Position numbers and translations under genes: made by a program. Below, piece after piece: positions 8,064 through 21,300 of a DNA stretch of 64,000 bases (position 1 is its first letter; the number at the start of each line of letters is the position of its first letter). The stretch is taken from the NCBI GenBank assembly GCA_025464995.1, contig JAODMO010000006.1:41705-105704 (forward strand), written 5' to 3'. The notes under the pieces were generated by a model. The model was not told the origin of the DNA. It searched no databases and saw only the letters and a program-made list of their open reading frames with translations. Source of the DNA: Microbacteriaceae bacterium. GTDB lineage: Bacteria; Actinomycetota; Actinomycetes; Actinomycetales; Microbacteriaceae.

Positions 8064-9370
8064 CTCAGCCACGGCGTGATCGCAGAGCGGAATGACGCGT
8101 CGACGGCACTCGCCGAACCCTCGCGCAACTCGGTGATGCGGCCCGCGCGCGTGAGCGTCACCGCCGACACCCCGCCGAGGTAGAGGGCGCCGAGCTCGTT
8201 CACGCTGAGCGCGATGTGGGCCGCGTTTTCGGGCACGTCGCCGATGAGGGGCTTGACGGTGGCGCTGCCGTCGTCGGCGATCTCGAGCAGGAAACCCCCG
8301 TCCGCGTAGCCCAGCGCGTCGGTGACCTCGAGCGCGATGGTGCCGTGCGCGCTGTAGAGGCGAGCTTCGAGGGCCTTCTCGACGTCGAGGATGCGGGTCC
8401 AGAGGTGGTCGCGCTGCGTGGTCTTGCGTGCCGCGCGGAAGTCCGAGATCTGCCACGCGAACGCCTCATCGACCGAGCGCAGTTTCGCGGTGACCTCGCC
8501 GACGAGGTCCATCTCGAAGATGAACCGCCACAGTCCCGAGTATGCGTCGTCGGTCGCCGAGGTCTGGAAGACGACGTCGAGCGTGTGTCCGAACATCTCC
8601 GATTCGTTCTCGGTCACGCGGTAGAGCGCGAATCCCTGCGCCGTTCCCGCGACGTCGTCGTAGCGGACGACGCGCAGCGTCTTCGACTCCTTGCCGTCGC
8701 CAAGCAGGCCGAGCAGCCGGCGCAAGAGCAGCGGCCACGGCTCGATCTGGCCGGGCGACGCGAGCCGCACCCGCTCGATGAGAGCGGGGGCCTGGTCGAG
8801 CAGCTCGTCGATCGTGATGAAGTGGAGGCGCCCGTGCGCGGCCGGGCCCGACCAGGTTGCGCGGCGGGTCGCGATCGTCCAGTCGGCCGCCATGACCGAC
8901 GGGGCGAAGCCGAAGCGGCCGTAGATGGTCGCCTCCGAGACGGTGAGCGCTGCGACCGGCACGCCGAGCGAGTGGGCGGTACGGAGCTCCGCCTCGAGGA
9001 GGTTGCGCGCAATGCCGCGCCTGCGGTGAGTCGGTGACACCGTGACGGCACTGATCGCCCACGCGTCGACGGTGCGGTCGCCCGGCACGGTGAGCGGGGC
9101 AGACCACGAGCTCACGGTGGCGACGGGAGCCGCGGCATCCGCCGCCTGCTCGTCCCACACCCCGGTGGTGCGGCGGTAGGAGAGCCCCTCGACCCACGCG
9201 GCGATGATGTCGGCGCCCTCGACGCCGTCATGGAACCCGCGTGCCTCGGCCTGGAGCCAGGCCTCGAACGCCGCGGCGTCGCTCGTGTCGACGAGTTCGA
9301 AGCGCAGTCCCTGCGTCGCCAGCGACTCGGCGGATTGGCGGTCGATGGGTGCGTCGAGATAGTGGGTCAC
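8051..9370 (-). CDS. Eis-like GNAT N-acetyltransferase
   Basis: The 439-residue protein follows the Eis plan: an N-terminal GNAT domain with the acetyl-CoA motif VSPTHRRRGIARNLL and a tyrosine in TIYGRFGF, a second degenerate GNAT region, and a C-terminal sterol-carrier-like domain. In Mycobacterium Eis the tyrosine is the general acid and the C-terminal phenylalanine carboxylate the base; here the chain also ends in phenylalanine (LSIWF). Eis enzymes acetylate amines, including aminoglycosides, at several positions, but the substrate here is unknown. It lies 24 bases behind the SNF2 gene, likely in one operon. Confidence 0.85.
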   Translation of the reverse strand: MTHYLDAPIDRQSAESLATQGLRFELVDTSDAAAFEAWLQAEARGFHDGVEGADIIAAWVEGLSYRRTTGVWDEQAADAAAPVATVSSWSAPLTVPGDRTVDAWAISAVTVSPTHRRRGIARNLLEAELRTAHSLGVPVAALTVSEATIYGRFGFAPSVMAADWTIATRRATWSGPAAHGRLHFITIDELLDQAPALIERVRLASPGQIEPWPLLLRRLLGLLGDGKESKTLRVVRYDDVAGTAQGFALYRVTENESEMFGHTLDVVFQTSATDDAYSGLWRFIFEMDLVGEVTAKLRSVDEAFAWQISDFRAARKTTQRDHLWTRILDVEKALEARLYSAHGTIALEVTDALGYADGGFLLEIADDGSATVKPLIGDVPENAAHIALSVNELGALYLGGVSAVTLTRAGRITELREGSASAVDASFRSAITPWLSIWF

Positions 9371-9394
9371 TGATTCAGGCTAGTGGAGGTCACG

Positions 9395-12850
<3,456 letters not shown>

Positions 12851-12925
12851 GAACCCATCGTCCCATGGGCGTGCGACAGGGAGCGCCCGTTCGAATCACC
12901 AGCGTCGGCGCTCGGGCCGGCCCCG

Positions 12926-13252
12926 TCACCAGTACTGGCGCGCGAGCGGTCCGTTGTCGCCGAGCAGTCGCCAGACCGTGCGGGTGAGGTCGGGGTGCTC
13001 GAGCGCGATCTGGCGGAGCACCCGGTACTCGCGCGTGGCCGACGGCTGGCGCCCGTCATTGGCGTCGATGGCGTCGGCGCGCAGGAGATAGACGACGAGT
13101 TCGTCGACCGTCGGAAGCTCCTCCATGAACGCCCAGGGGTCTTCGCCACCGAGCAGGCGTTCCTCGACGATCGTCTCGAGTTCCTGGTGGGCCTCGGCGC
13201 GGAGCACCTCGAGGCTCGCACGGCCGCGGGGCAGGTGGTTGTTCGCGGGCAT
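12926..13252 (-). CDS. Hypothetical protein, 108 aa, first gene of the SNF2 operon
   Basis: The product is a mostly helical soluble protein with acidic character (EELPTVDELVVYLLRADAI, then ATREYRVLRQIALEHPDL). No domain was recognised. The assignment as a gene rests on its sensible composition, its strand and its position 75 bases ahead of the SWIM-SNF2 helicase gene. The ribosome site at 13252 is weak (GGTGA). A partner role with the helicase is possible from position only. Confidence 0.6.
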   Translation of the reverse strand: MPANNHLPRGRASLEVLRAEAHQELETIVEERLLGGEDPWAFMEELPTVDELVVYLLRADAIDANDGRQPSATREYRVLRQIALEHPDLTRTVWRLLGDNGPLARQYW

Positions 13253-13316
13253 CCATTCACCCTACGCGCGCACGGCCCGACCGTCATCTCGAGCGCGACT
13301 CACGGTGGGCCGGCAC

Positions 13317-13329
13317 GCAACCCCTTGCG
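13317..13329 (+). promoter_or_regulatory. GCAACCCCTTGCG element upstream of SDR gene
   Basis: This 13-base sequence recurs exactly at 18025-18037. Its end lies 71 bases before the SDR start at 13401; the second copy ends 66 bases before the start at 18104. The shared sequence and spacing suggest a common promoter element, perhaps the -35 region of an alternative sigma factor, or an operator. No function is shown. Confidence 0.4.
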
Positions 13330-13400
13330 TGCGCGCCCCCGCCGTCGAAGGCTGGAGCGACGGAACGACACCGCCGACACCGCACAGGAAGGGCATCCCC

Positions 13401-14216
13401 ATGACCGACTCACCGGCCGCCACCTTCGAACCCCGCTACGCCATCGTCACCGGCTCCGACTCGGGCATCGGCCGCGAGACCGCCGTCGTACTGGCCGAGG
13501 ACGGCATGGACGTCGGTGTCACGTGGCACTCCGACGAGGATGGCGCGGAGGAGACCGCCCGCCTCGTGCGCGCCGCGGGCCGTCGCGCCGTCGTGACGCG
13601 ACTCGACACAGCGGATGTCGGGGCCTGCGGCGACGTGATCGACGCGCTGGCCGACGACCTGGGTGGGCTCGACGTCTTCGTCAACAACGCGGGCCTCGGC
13701 CAGTCGACCCGGTTTCTCGAGATGGACCTCGAGGAGTGGCGCGCGGTGATCGCGACCGATCTCGACGGCGCCTTCGTCTGCCTTCAGCGGGCCGCCAAGC
13801 GCATGGTGAATGCCGGCGTAGGAGGGCGTCTCATCGCTGTGACGAGCGTGCACGAGCACCAGCCGCGGGTCGGCTCGAGCGCCTACGTCGCCGCGAAGCA
13901 CGGACTCGGCGGCCTCGTCAAGACGCTCGCCCAGGAGCTCGGGGAGTTTGGCATCACGGCGAACACCGTCGGGCCGGGGGAGATCTCGACCCCCATGAAC
14001 GACGCCGATGCGGATGACGCGATGAAGACTCATCGCCCTGGCGTTCCGCTCGGGCGCCCCGGACACCCGCGGGAGATCGCCGACGTGATCGCTTTCCTGG
14101 CCTCCGCGAAGTCGAGTTACGTGACGGGGGCTTCCTTCATCGCCGACGGCGGCATGCTGCAGATGGGGCCGCAGGCGGGTTCGCACCTGACCACGGACGA
14201 CTGGCGCCAGGGCTGA
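13401..14216 (+). CDS. SDR-family NAD(P)-dependent oxidoreductase
   Basis: The 271-residue classical short-chain dehydrogenase has the cofactor motif TGSDSGIGRE, the NNAG motif, a serine in VTSVHEH and the catalytic YxxxK as YVAAK. The C-terminal VTGASFIADGGMLQ is typical of glucose-1-dehydrogenase-like SDRs, but the substrate cannot be predicted. The acidic residue pattern after the second strand (WHSDEDG) does not settle NAD or NADP use. An AGGAAGGG site precedes the ATG at 13401. It stands alone between two minus-strand genes. Confidence 0.88.
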   Translation: MTDSPAATFEPRYAIVTGSDSGIGRETAVVLAEDGMDVGVTWHSDEDGAEETARLVRAAGRRAVVTRLDTADVGACGDVIDALADDLGGLDVFVNNAGLGQSTRFLEMDLEEWRAVIATDLDGAFVCLQRAAKRMVNAGVGGRLIAVTSVHEHQPRVGSSAYVAAKHGLGGLVKTLAQELGEFGITANTVGPGEISTPMNDADADDAMKTHRPGVPLGRPGHPREIADVIAFLASAKSSYVTGASFIADGGMLQMGPQAGSHLTTDDWRQG

Positions 14217-14222
14217 ATAGCA

Positions 14223-14240
14223 CCCGCTCCTGTCAGCGGG
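14223..14240. terminator. Short hairpin between convergent genes
   Basis: CCCGCT and AGCGGG form a 6-bp GC-rich stem with a six-base loop between the SDR stop and the J-domain gene stop, which lies inside it. There is no T run, as is common in high-GC bacteria. It could act in both directions, but the stem is short. Confidence 0.35.
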
Positions 14241-14847
14241 CCGAGCGCGGCCGTACCGCCTGCTTCCTGCCCTGGACGACGAGTCCGATGACGGGAACGA
14301 GCAGCAGCGCGAGCGCGACGAGCGAGCCGAAGGTGGCGAACAGGAGTGTGACGAGCACGCTCACCGCGAGTAGGGCGATCGTCGCGGTGTAGAACGCCCG
14401 CCGCCCGCTCAGCGCGAATGCCGTCGCGACGGCCGCGAGTGGAATGAGCCGCAGCAGGATGTCGCCCGCCCAGTAAGGAAAGGCGCCACCGTAGAACGAG
14501 ATGACTCCGGCGACGAACAGCACCGCGAGCCACCCGAGCACGATCCAGCGGCTGGTGCGCCGCGGCTGCTCCGTCGCGTATGACGTGGCCACCGGACGCT
14601 GCCCGACCTGCCTGGCCATCACGTCGCGCGCGAGGGTCACCCGGGCGAACTCCGCCCCTGCCGCGGCAACGCGTTCGCGCGAGGCGCCGGCGAGGCGGTC
14701 GGGATGCACCGCGCGGGCGAGTCGGCGATAGGCGCGTTCGACGTCCGACGTGGTCGCGTCGAGCCCCACGTCGAGGATCGCCGCAGCCTCCTCGGGCGTC
14801 ATCCACGCCCCGTGCGTGCCTCCGCCGTTCGGCTGGCCTGTGTGCAT
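14233..14847 (-). CDS. J-domain membrane protein
   Basis: The 204-residue protein starts with a J domain (about residues 15-70; AAAILDVGLDATTSDVERAYRRLARAVHPDRL) that keeps the HPD tripeptide needed to stimulate DnaK. It continues into three to four hydrophobic helices, from RWIVLGWLAVLFVAGVI to a final VALALLLVPVIGLVV, and a short basic tail. It is therefore a membrane-anchored DnaJ-type protein with the J domain at the N-terminus on the cytoplasmic side. The ATG at 14847 is chosen over one 21 codons upstream because the extra sequence is low in conserved character. The client is unknown. Confidence 0.8.
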   Translation of the reverse strand: MHTGQPNGGGTHGAWMTPEEAAAILDVGLDATTSDVERAYRRLARAVHPDRLAGASRERVAAAGAEFARVTLARDVMARQVGQRPVATSYATEQPRRTSRWIVLGWLAVLFVAGVISFYGGAFPYWAGDILLRLIPLAAVATAFALSGRRAFYTATIALLAVSVLVTLLFATFGSLVALALLLVPVIGLVVQGRKQAVRPRSAR

Positions 14848-14946
14848 AGACCCACTGTGCGCCGCCGAGGGGGCGGTGTCGAGTGCCGGGTCGGGACACG
14901 CCCGGTCCATGGGGCAGGCCGCCGGGCCTTCGGCGGCAGTTCCCGC

Positions 14947-15495
14947 CTAGACCACGCCGAGGGCCACGTGTTCCCCCTCGGGCAGTTCGACGCGCACCGT
15001 GTCGCCGGGCGACACCACCCCGCCCGCGACGACGATACCCATGATGCCGGACTTGCGGATGATGCTTCCGTCGTCGTCCTTCGCCACGAGTGCCTTCATC
15101 AGGCCGTCCTGATAGGTGTTGATCTTGGAGCACGGGCTGCGGAGCCCGGTGACCTCGACGATCGCCTCCCGGCCGAGGTGGAGGCGGGTTCCGAGCGGAA
15201 GCGCCAGCAGATCGACCCCGCGCGTCGTGACATTCTCGCCGAGCTCACCCGGCAGGACGGCGAAGCGCCCGTCGAGCTCGTCGAACAGCTCGGCCTGGAG
15301 GAGATGCACCTGCGTCAGGTTCGCCCGCGTCGGGTCCTTCTTCACCACATAGAGGTGTTGCGCCGTCGCACCCGCGTGCGCGTCTCCCTCGACGCCCCAG
15401 CCCTCGATGAGTGTGATGGCGTCGACCGTCGGCTTGCTGAAGCTGTGAGAGGCCGCGCGACTCACGGCAGCGACGGTTCCGGGTGTCCGAGTCAT
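14947..15495 (-). CDS. MOSC domain-containing protein
   Basis: The 182-residue protein is a stand-alone MOSC domain with GWGVEGDAHAG, LLQAELFDEL, PGELGENVTTRGVDL and a conserved cysteine in GLRSPCSKIN. MOSC domains occur in molybdenum cofactor sulfurases and in YiiM/YuaD-type proteins that act on N-hydroxylated compounds with molybdenum cofactor. The cysteine supports cofactor or sulfur handling, but the reaction cannot be named. It lies about 100 bases upstream of the J-domain gene on the same strand. Confidence 0.88.
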   Translation of the reverse strand: MTRTPGTVAAVSRAASHSFSKPTVDAITLIEGWGVEGDAHAGATAQHLYVVKKDPTRANLTQVHLLQAELFDELDGRFAVLPGELGENVTTRGVDLLALPLGTRLHLGREAIVEVTGLRSPCSKINTYQDGLMKALVAKDDDGSIIRKSGIMGIVVAGGVVSPGDTVRVELPEGEHVALGVV

Positions 15496-15974
15496 CCTGC
15501 GATTCTGTCAGGTCGTCACGGTCGCGACCGCGCGACCATCCGCCACGCGGCACTCGACCGGGCGGCGGAAGACGAATACGCGAGCGTCAGCACGGTCGCC
15601 GTGCGCACGGGCGCCCCGCCATTGTCGTCTGACCGGCCACCACGCGGCACACCGCCGAGACGGTGCGCAGCTTCGCTTTCGCGCTGACGTCGGGTGACGC
15701 GTCGTCGCCCGCGCCTCGAACCGGCTGCTGTCACCGGAAACACGGTCGAGCGCACGGCGTACGCGGAGATCCTCGTCGGGTCGCAGCATCCGCCGGAGGG
15801 AATCCGATCCGGATGCGACGGCCTTCGCCCTGCGCGACAGCGAGGGGTTGATCATCTCGGCTGCGTTCTTCCCGCCGGACGACCCCGACGAGGTGATGCA
15901 GCACCACCCACCAACCTGTTCGCTCAGAGTCACAACAACCCGCCGCCGGCACTCGCGCACTGAGCATTCGACCG
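15496..15974. other. Intergenic region without a convincing gene
   Basis: About 480 bases hold only open frames with shadow-like arginine and serine composition. On the plus strand near 15800-15900 one frame reads ALRDSEGLIISAAFFPPDDP and a second, shifted by one base, reads AYAEILVGSQHPPE just before it. Together these could be the remains of a frameshifted gene. No family was recognised. Confidence 0.4.
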
Positions 15975-16565
15975 CTACCTGCGGGGCAGCACCGTCAGTA
16001 CGCGCGTCACGAACTCGTAGTAGGAGGTCATGTACTGCCGGAGGAAGTCGGCCGTGCCCGCATTGGTGACCTCGCCGGAGTCGGTGATGAGCCCGGGTGT
16101 CATCTGGATGTAGGCCTCGGGAGAGCTCATCTGTCGCGAGTTGCAGAAGGCGAGCACGCTTCGGAGGTTCTGCTGCGCCACCGCCGTGCCGATGGCGCCG
16201 ATCGAGGCACCGATGATGGCCGACGGCTTGTCGGAGAAGGAATTGTCACCCCACGGCCTGCTCGCCCAGTCGATTGCGTTTTTGAGCGCACCCGGGATGG
16301 CGCGGTTGTACTCGGGCGTCACGAACAGCACGGCATCGACCGACGCGATCGCTTCCTTGAGGGCGAGGCCCTCCGGCGGATAGTCCGCGTCGTAGTCGGG
16401 GCTGTACAGCGGCAGGTCGCCGATGGGGATCTCGACGAATTCGAACTCGTCGGGCGCGAGGCGTATCAACGCCTTGGACAGTGTGCGGTTGATGGACGTC
16501 GTCGAGAGACTGCCGACGAAGTAGCCGACGGTGTACGGCGGTTCGTGCTCATGGATGGTGGTCAT
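15975..16565 (-). CDS. NADPH-dependent FMN reductase family protein
   Basis: The 196-residue flavodoxin-like protein has GYFVGSLSTTSINRTLSKAL at the FMN phosphate loop, VLFVTPEYNRAIPGALKNAIDW with the isoalloxazine-contacting PEYN, and GASIGAIGTAVAQQNLR. It matches the ChrR/YieF-like NAD(P)H-dependent reductases that transfer electrons to quinones, azo dyes or metals. The ATG at 16565 follows AGAAGGGG at good spacing, better than the ATG eight codons upstream. It is single and cytoplasmic. The natural acceptor cannot be read from sequence. Confidence 0.9.
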   Translation of the reverse strand: MTTIHEHEPPYTVGYFVGSLSTTSINRTLSKALIRLAPDEFEFVEIPIGDLPLYSPDYDADYPPEGLALKEAIASVDAVLFVTPEYNRAIPGALKNAIDWASRPWGDNSFSDKPSAIIGASIGAIGTAVAQQNLRSVLAFCNSRQMSSPEAYIQMTPGLITDSGEVTNAGTADFLRQYMTSYYEFVTRVLTVLPRR

Positions 16566-16888
16566 GATGCCCCTTCTGGTTGCCTCCACGCTAGGACACG
16601 CGAGCGGTTGTTTCCAGACCGGGATCGCGGGTATCGACCGCGCTCCTCTCCGGGCCCGTCGGCCAAGCCCACAGGCACAGACGCCTCCGACGTCGATTCC
16701 TCACCGTTCGACGACGTAGTCGAGCCACGACTCGAGCTGCGCGAGACGGTGCACGCTGGCAGGATCTGGGTGAGACGCTGCCTCGCTCGTGTCCGCCCCC
16801 ACGACGCCGAGGGGAGAGACGCGCCACCGGCTGACGTGTTTGGTCCATTCGGGCAGGGAGGCACCCTGCCCGTCGACGGGTGTGAGAC
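16566..16888. other. Intergenic region with a possible gene remnant
   Basis: About 320 bases separate the FMN reductase start from the stop of the royal-jelly-like gene. On the minus strand a frame ending near 16701 reads like a protein C-terminus (VHRLAQLESWLDYVVER) but has no start or ribosome site of its own and no recognised family. It may be a decayed gene end or chance. Confidence 0.3.
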
Positions 16889-17992
16889 CTACTTGAGCAA
16901 CACCGGCCCCGCGTCGACGGGGGTGCGGAAGATCGAATACGGGTACATCCGCAGGTCTCGGCCGCCCTGGTACTTGTCCTGCCGGTGCAACTGGTTCGCG
17001 GTGACGTAGAGGTAGCCGTCGGTCGCGAGTGCCATCGTGTCGGGCCACATCAGTCTGGGATCGTGGACGACGGTCTCCAACTGCCCGTCGGGCAGTCGAC
17101 GCACGATCGCGTTGTGCTCGTAGCTGGTGGCGTACAGCCGGCCGGCGTCGTCGGATTCGAGCCCGTCGGCGCCGCCGCCCTTATCGCCTTCGTCGACGAC
17201 CGTGGCTGCGACATCCGCGTCGGAGACGGCCCTGTCGATGAGAGCGTCGGTCGACACGCTGTACCACCGGCGCGACAGCAGCGGGCAGTACCAGAGGCGC
17301 GATCCGTCGCTCGAGATGGCGACGCCGTCGCTGCCCATCGTGACGGGGGACACGTCGCCGTCGGGGGAGCGCTCCGCGAATACACGACCCTCGACGATGG
17401 CAACGAGTTCGGGCGGAACCCGCGCCTTGGTCGACGCGTGGTCGTGCAGGCGACGCCACGACTCGCCGGAGTTGATGTCGACGACGATGATGCCGTTCGG
17501 GCCGCCGTCTGCTGAGTCGGTGATGAAAGCGACGTTGCGGCGGAGGTCGAACCGCACGTCGTTGAGGTAGGTGGTGGGCAGGGCGACCTCGGCGGGAAAC
17601 GTGATGGTCTTCATCACCGTGTCGGTGGCGAGGTCGACGCACACGAGCTTCGGACCGCCCGGCTCTGTCGGTGCGAACATCGGAGACCCGGTGTCGAGGA
17701 TCCAGAGCCTGTCTTTCGGGTCGACCACGATGTTCTGCACAGACACCAGTGCATCCGCGTCGTCGTTTCCGGACGGGCGGTTCCACGCGTTGTCGGGGTA
17801 TGGAACCGTCGTGCCGTTGACCAGCTCGACGACCGATGCGGTCACGTCGTCACCCCACTTCGGGAAGTTCACGAAGATGCGTCCGCTGTGCGAGACACCC
17901 ACGCCCGTCGGCATGGGTCCGTCGTCGAAGCTGTGCACGCGTTCGAGGTCGCCCAAGGGTGCGTCCTGAGGTGTGGGGTTCGAAGAGTTCAT
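16889..17992 (-). CDS. Major royal jelly/Yellow-like beta-propeller protein
   Basis: The 367-residue protein has the pattern of the L-dopachrome tautomerase-related (MRJP/Yellow) family: MPTGVGVSHSGRIFVNFPKW, VQNIVVDPKDRLWILDTG, YLNDVRFDLRRNVAFITDS, GVAISSDGSRLWYCPL and GLESDDAGRLYATSYEHN. These are repeats of a six-bladed propeller. No signal peptide is seen, so it is probably cytoplasmic. A lactonase or sugar-binding role is possible in this fold, but no activity can be assigned. It is divergent from the 58-residue acidic gene. Confidence 0.82.
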   Translation of the reverse strand: MNSSNPTPQDAPLGDLERVHSFDDGPMPTGVGVSHSGRIFVNFPKWGDDVTASVVELVNGTTVPYPDNAWNRPSGNDDADALVSVQNIVVDPKDRLWILDTGSPMFAPTEPGGPKLVCVDLATDTVMKTITFPAEVALPTTYLNDVRFDLRRNVAFITDSADGGPNGIIVVDINSGESWRRLHDHASTKARVPPELVAIVEGRVFAERSPDGDVSPVTMGSDGVAISSDGSRLWYCPLLSRRWYSVSTDALIDRAVSDADVAATVVDEGDKGGGADGLESDDAGRLYATSYEHNAIVRRLPDGQLETVVHDPRLMWPDTMALATDGYLYVTANQLHRQDKYQGGRDLRMYPYSIFRTPVDAGPVLLK

Positions 17993-18024
17993 CGCTCAAC
18001 TCAACGCCGCGGGACCGGACCGGT

Positions 18025-18037
18025 GCAACCCCTTGCG
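18025..18037 (+). promoter_or_regulatory. Second copy of GCAACCCCTTGCG
   Basis: Identical to the element at 13317-13329 and placed at nearly the same distance (66 bases) from the next plus-strand start at 18104. A related sequence, GCAACCCCGTTG, lies at 21748-21759 ahead of the SDR at 21819. Confidence 0.4.
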
Positions 18038-18103
18038 GCGGCCACGGCTTCCACCGAGTGTGGACACCGATCTCTACCCGTCGATACCTATGAAAGGAAC
18101 GCC

Positions 18104-18280
18104 ATGTCTGACAACTCGTCGACCACACCCACCCCCTCCGAGGACGACGGCCGCGTGGCCGAGAACCCGTCGAACGACACGTCGGTCGGGGAGAACCCGG
18201 CGGCCTCCCACGACGAGTCGCAGGAGATCGCGGCAACCGGCAAGCCCTCGAAGGCGGAGGGCGACGACGGCGACGCGTAG
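18104..18280 (+). CDS. Small acidic disordered protein, 58 aa
   Basis: The ATG at 18104 follows GAAAGGA with five bases between, a good ribosome site. The product is rich in serine, aspartate, glutamate and asparagine, has no cysteine or hydrophobic core, and should be intrinsically disordered (SEDDGRVAENPSND, AEGDDGDA at the end). No homologous family was recognised. It lies alone between a propeller gene and the glucodextranase. Its composition resembles three other short acidic genes in the window, which suggests a stress or osmotic role; that is inference. Confidence 0.65.
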   Translation: MSDNSSTTPTPSEDDGRVAENPSNDTSVGENPAASHDESQEIAATGKPSKAEGDDGDA

Positions 18281-18320
18281 CTGTCCGGCCCGGTCAAGCC
18301 ACGCGGGGCGCATCTCAGCG

Positions 18321-21300
18321 CTACTGCCGCGCGCCCGCAGCTAGAGGCACAAAGGGCAGCACGACGGGCGCCGCGGCCTCCCCGTCGAGCACGTGCGCCT
18401 GCTGCGACCCCTCCGGCACCAGGATGTCGAGCACGTTCGCATCGCTCGAGTCGGTGTCGCGTGCGGGGTTCGCGTCGGTGTACTCTCCCGCGCCGCCGCC
18501 GAAGCGGTACTCCGTGATCCACGACATGCTCGTGCCCGCCGACGCGTCCCAGTATTCCCGCGAGTAGACGGGGCGGATGCCGCCCTGCCCCTCGTTCTCA
18601 TCGGCGTGCGACATCACCGTCGCCTGGTATCCCGCGCTCGCCAGATCGATGGCGCCGAGAGCCGATTTCGGCACGGTCAGCGCGATCTGCCCCGCCTCGG
18701 GCAGCACGAGCAGGGTCGCATCGGCCAGCACCGCACCGCTCGCGTCGCGCACGGCGGGAGTGGCGAAACCGGAACCGGAGATGACGACGTCGAACGGTCT
18801 CTCGAGCCGCGCGTTCGTGCCGAGCCGGGCATCGACCGGATCGCCGGCCGCACTCGCGGGGCTCACGTAGAGATCCACTCGCTGGACCGAGAGCTGATCG
18901 CCGCCCCACGGGTTGCCGATGACGCCGTCGAGCGAGACCACGAAGTTGACGGTGTCGCCCGCGTCGTAGACGTCGAGCGCGGTGATGTCGAACGCCCCGG
19001 CGGTGAAGGCACCGTTGGTCGGATACACGTAGGTGCCGGGTCCATTGTCATCGCCGACCGGGTCGCTGATCGATCCCAGCCGCGTGCCGAAGTTGACCGA
19101 CGTGAGGGTGCGACGCTCGAGCGTCGTGCCTCCGTCCGCTCCGACGGCGACGGCGGTGACGGCGTTCGGACCGAGCACGAGCGGTACGGTCGCGCTGAAC
19201 GCTCCGTCCGTCACATCGGCCCTGATCGCCGTACCGTTGGCACCCAGCCAGACCGTCGGTGCCGTGGTCGTGCCCGACACTGTGACGGTCGCCTGGTCAG
19301 TCGTGGTGCCCTGCTCGGGCACCGCCACCTCGAGGGTCGGACCGACGGGGCGCGATCCGGTCGCGTAGCGGTCGGCGACGACGGCGGGCGTCTCGACGGG
19401 GGCCCCTTCGCCGATGGAGACGGCGAGGCGCACGAATTGCGCCATCGACCACGCCAGCGGGGTTGCGGAGCCGGTACCCTCGCCGAACGCGAACCCGTGA
19501 GTCGTCGCATCCGTCTCGTCCCAGACCTGTTCGGGAATCAGGTAGCCCTCGTTGGCCGCATTCGCCATCGTTCGCAGGTAGGCGGAGGCGTCGCCGCCCT
19601 TGGCGAGCTCGTACTCGCCTCGCTCACCCGTGAGCAGCGGCCACAGGCGCCCGACGCCGGTGCCGTCATAGGGGGAGCCATCCGCCTTCTCGCCGTAGCC
19701 GTCGTGGTTGTACCGGTACCACATGGGTCCGTTCGGCGTCTCGACGCGGATGGTGGAGTCGATCTCGGGCAGCGAGGCGGCCACGGCCGGGTCGGTCGGC
19801 GGCTTGACCCCGAGTCGCACCAGCTCGAGAAACCCGCCGTCGACGATCGCGCGCTCGTCGAAGTCGCCTCCGCCGTTGTTGATGCTCAGGGTCGCCCCGT
19901 CGTCGGGGTCGCCGTTGTTGTCGATGCGCTCGAAGTATGAGCCGTCGCCGAGCGGTCCGGTCGTGGTGAACGTCCACGACTCGACGCGCCGCTGCCAGTC
20001 GTCAGCGACGCCAGCATAGATCGCTGCCGCGCCCTCGTCGCCGTTCGTCGCGGCAATGTCGGAAGCGGCGACGAGACCCGCGATCTCCGCCGCGATCGTG
20101 CTCGGCGAGTAGCCGCCCTCCTCCTCCCAGCGCTCCTGTGGGGTGGATGGGCCGTGGGACACGAGGAAGTCGGCGGCCTTCTTCACGTGGTCGTTCCACG
20201 TGTCGGCGTCGGTGCGGCCGAGCTGCCACGCGAGCACGATCGGGAAGGCCACCTCGTCGAGCTGGAGTCCCGTCCAATACGGGGTCCCGTCGAGGAGGGT
20301 GTTCTGCGGGAATGAGCCGTCGGGCTTCTGCTGCACCGTGAAGAGGTAGTCGAGCGAACGGTTCGCTGCATCCGCATCGCCGATCGCCAGTTGTGCCGTG
20401 GCGACCTCGTACAGGTCGCGGGCCCAGACCAGGTGGTAGCCGCCGACGCCCGCCTCGTTCGCGTTCTGAGCTTCGCCCCACGGCACGGTGAGCGACGCGA
20501 TGTTCGCGCCGCGGTAGGTCTTGTCTTCGTGCGCCTTGAGCGTCATCGCCGCCACGGTGTACTGGGTCGACAAGGCGCGGTCGCGCCGCACGCTCTCGGG
20601 CAGGCGGTCGAGGCTGTCGAGGTAGCGGTGCCAGCCGCGCACATACGAGGCCCGTTCGCGATTCGTGCCGCCGCGGAGGCTCGCGCGCGCGGCATCCACT
20701 GCTTCATCCGTGGAGGCGCCGAAACCGAGGGCGATCGTGCCGCTGAGGGTACGCCGGGAGCCGTGCAGCTTCAGCCGGGCGGTCTGCACGACGTTTCCGT
20801 CGGCCGCGGCGGGATAGGTGTTGTCGAGGTCGAAGTCGTCGGCGAGATCGGTCCAGCCGTCGCTGACCCCGGAGAATCCGGTCGACGTCGCCGAGAAGGT
20901 GCGGTCGGCGATGAGGGCGCTCGCGACGGGCTCGGTGCCGCTGGTGTCTTCCGCGACGAGTGCGCCGCGCTCCGTGCGGCCGGAGTCGTGCATGCCGCTG
21001 TTGGCGAGGGACGGGTCGTACTGCGCATACACCGTGTAACGGCCGCCGTCGAGGGAACGAAGCTCGACGTCGATGAGCACGGTGGACCGGTCGGGGTCGG
21101 TGAAGTAGGTCTTGCTGATCTCATAGCGGCCGTCGGTGTCGGTGTTCACCTGCCGGTAGACGAGGGCCCGGGGGTCGACGAGCTCGACGCTGTGGGTGGT
21201 ATCGGTCGACTCCCGGTCGGCGAAGGTGCGATTGTCGGTGACGATGAGCTCCAGGCTTCGCGAGTTGGCGACGTCGACACGTGGGTAGTAGATCTCGCCG

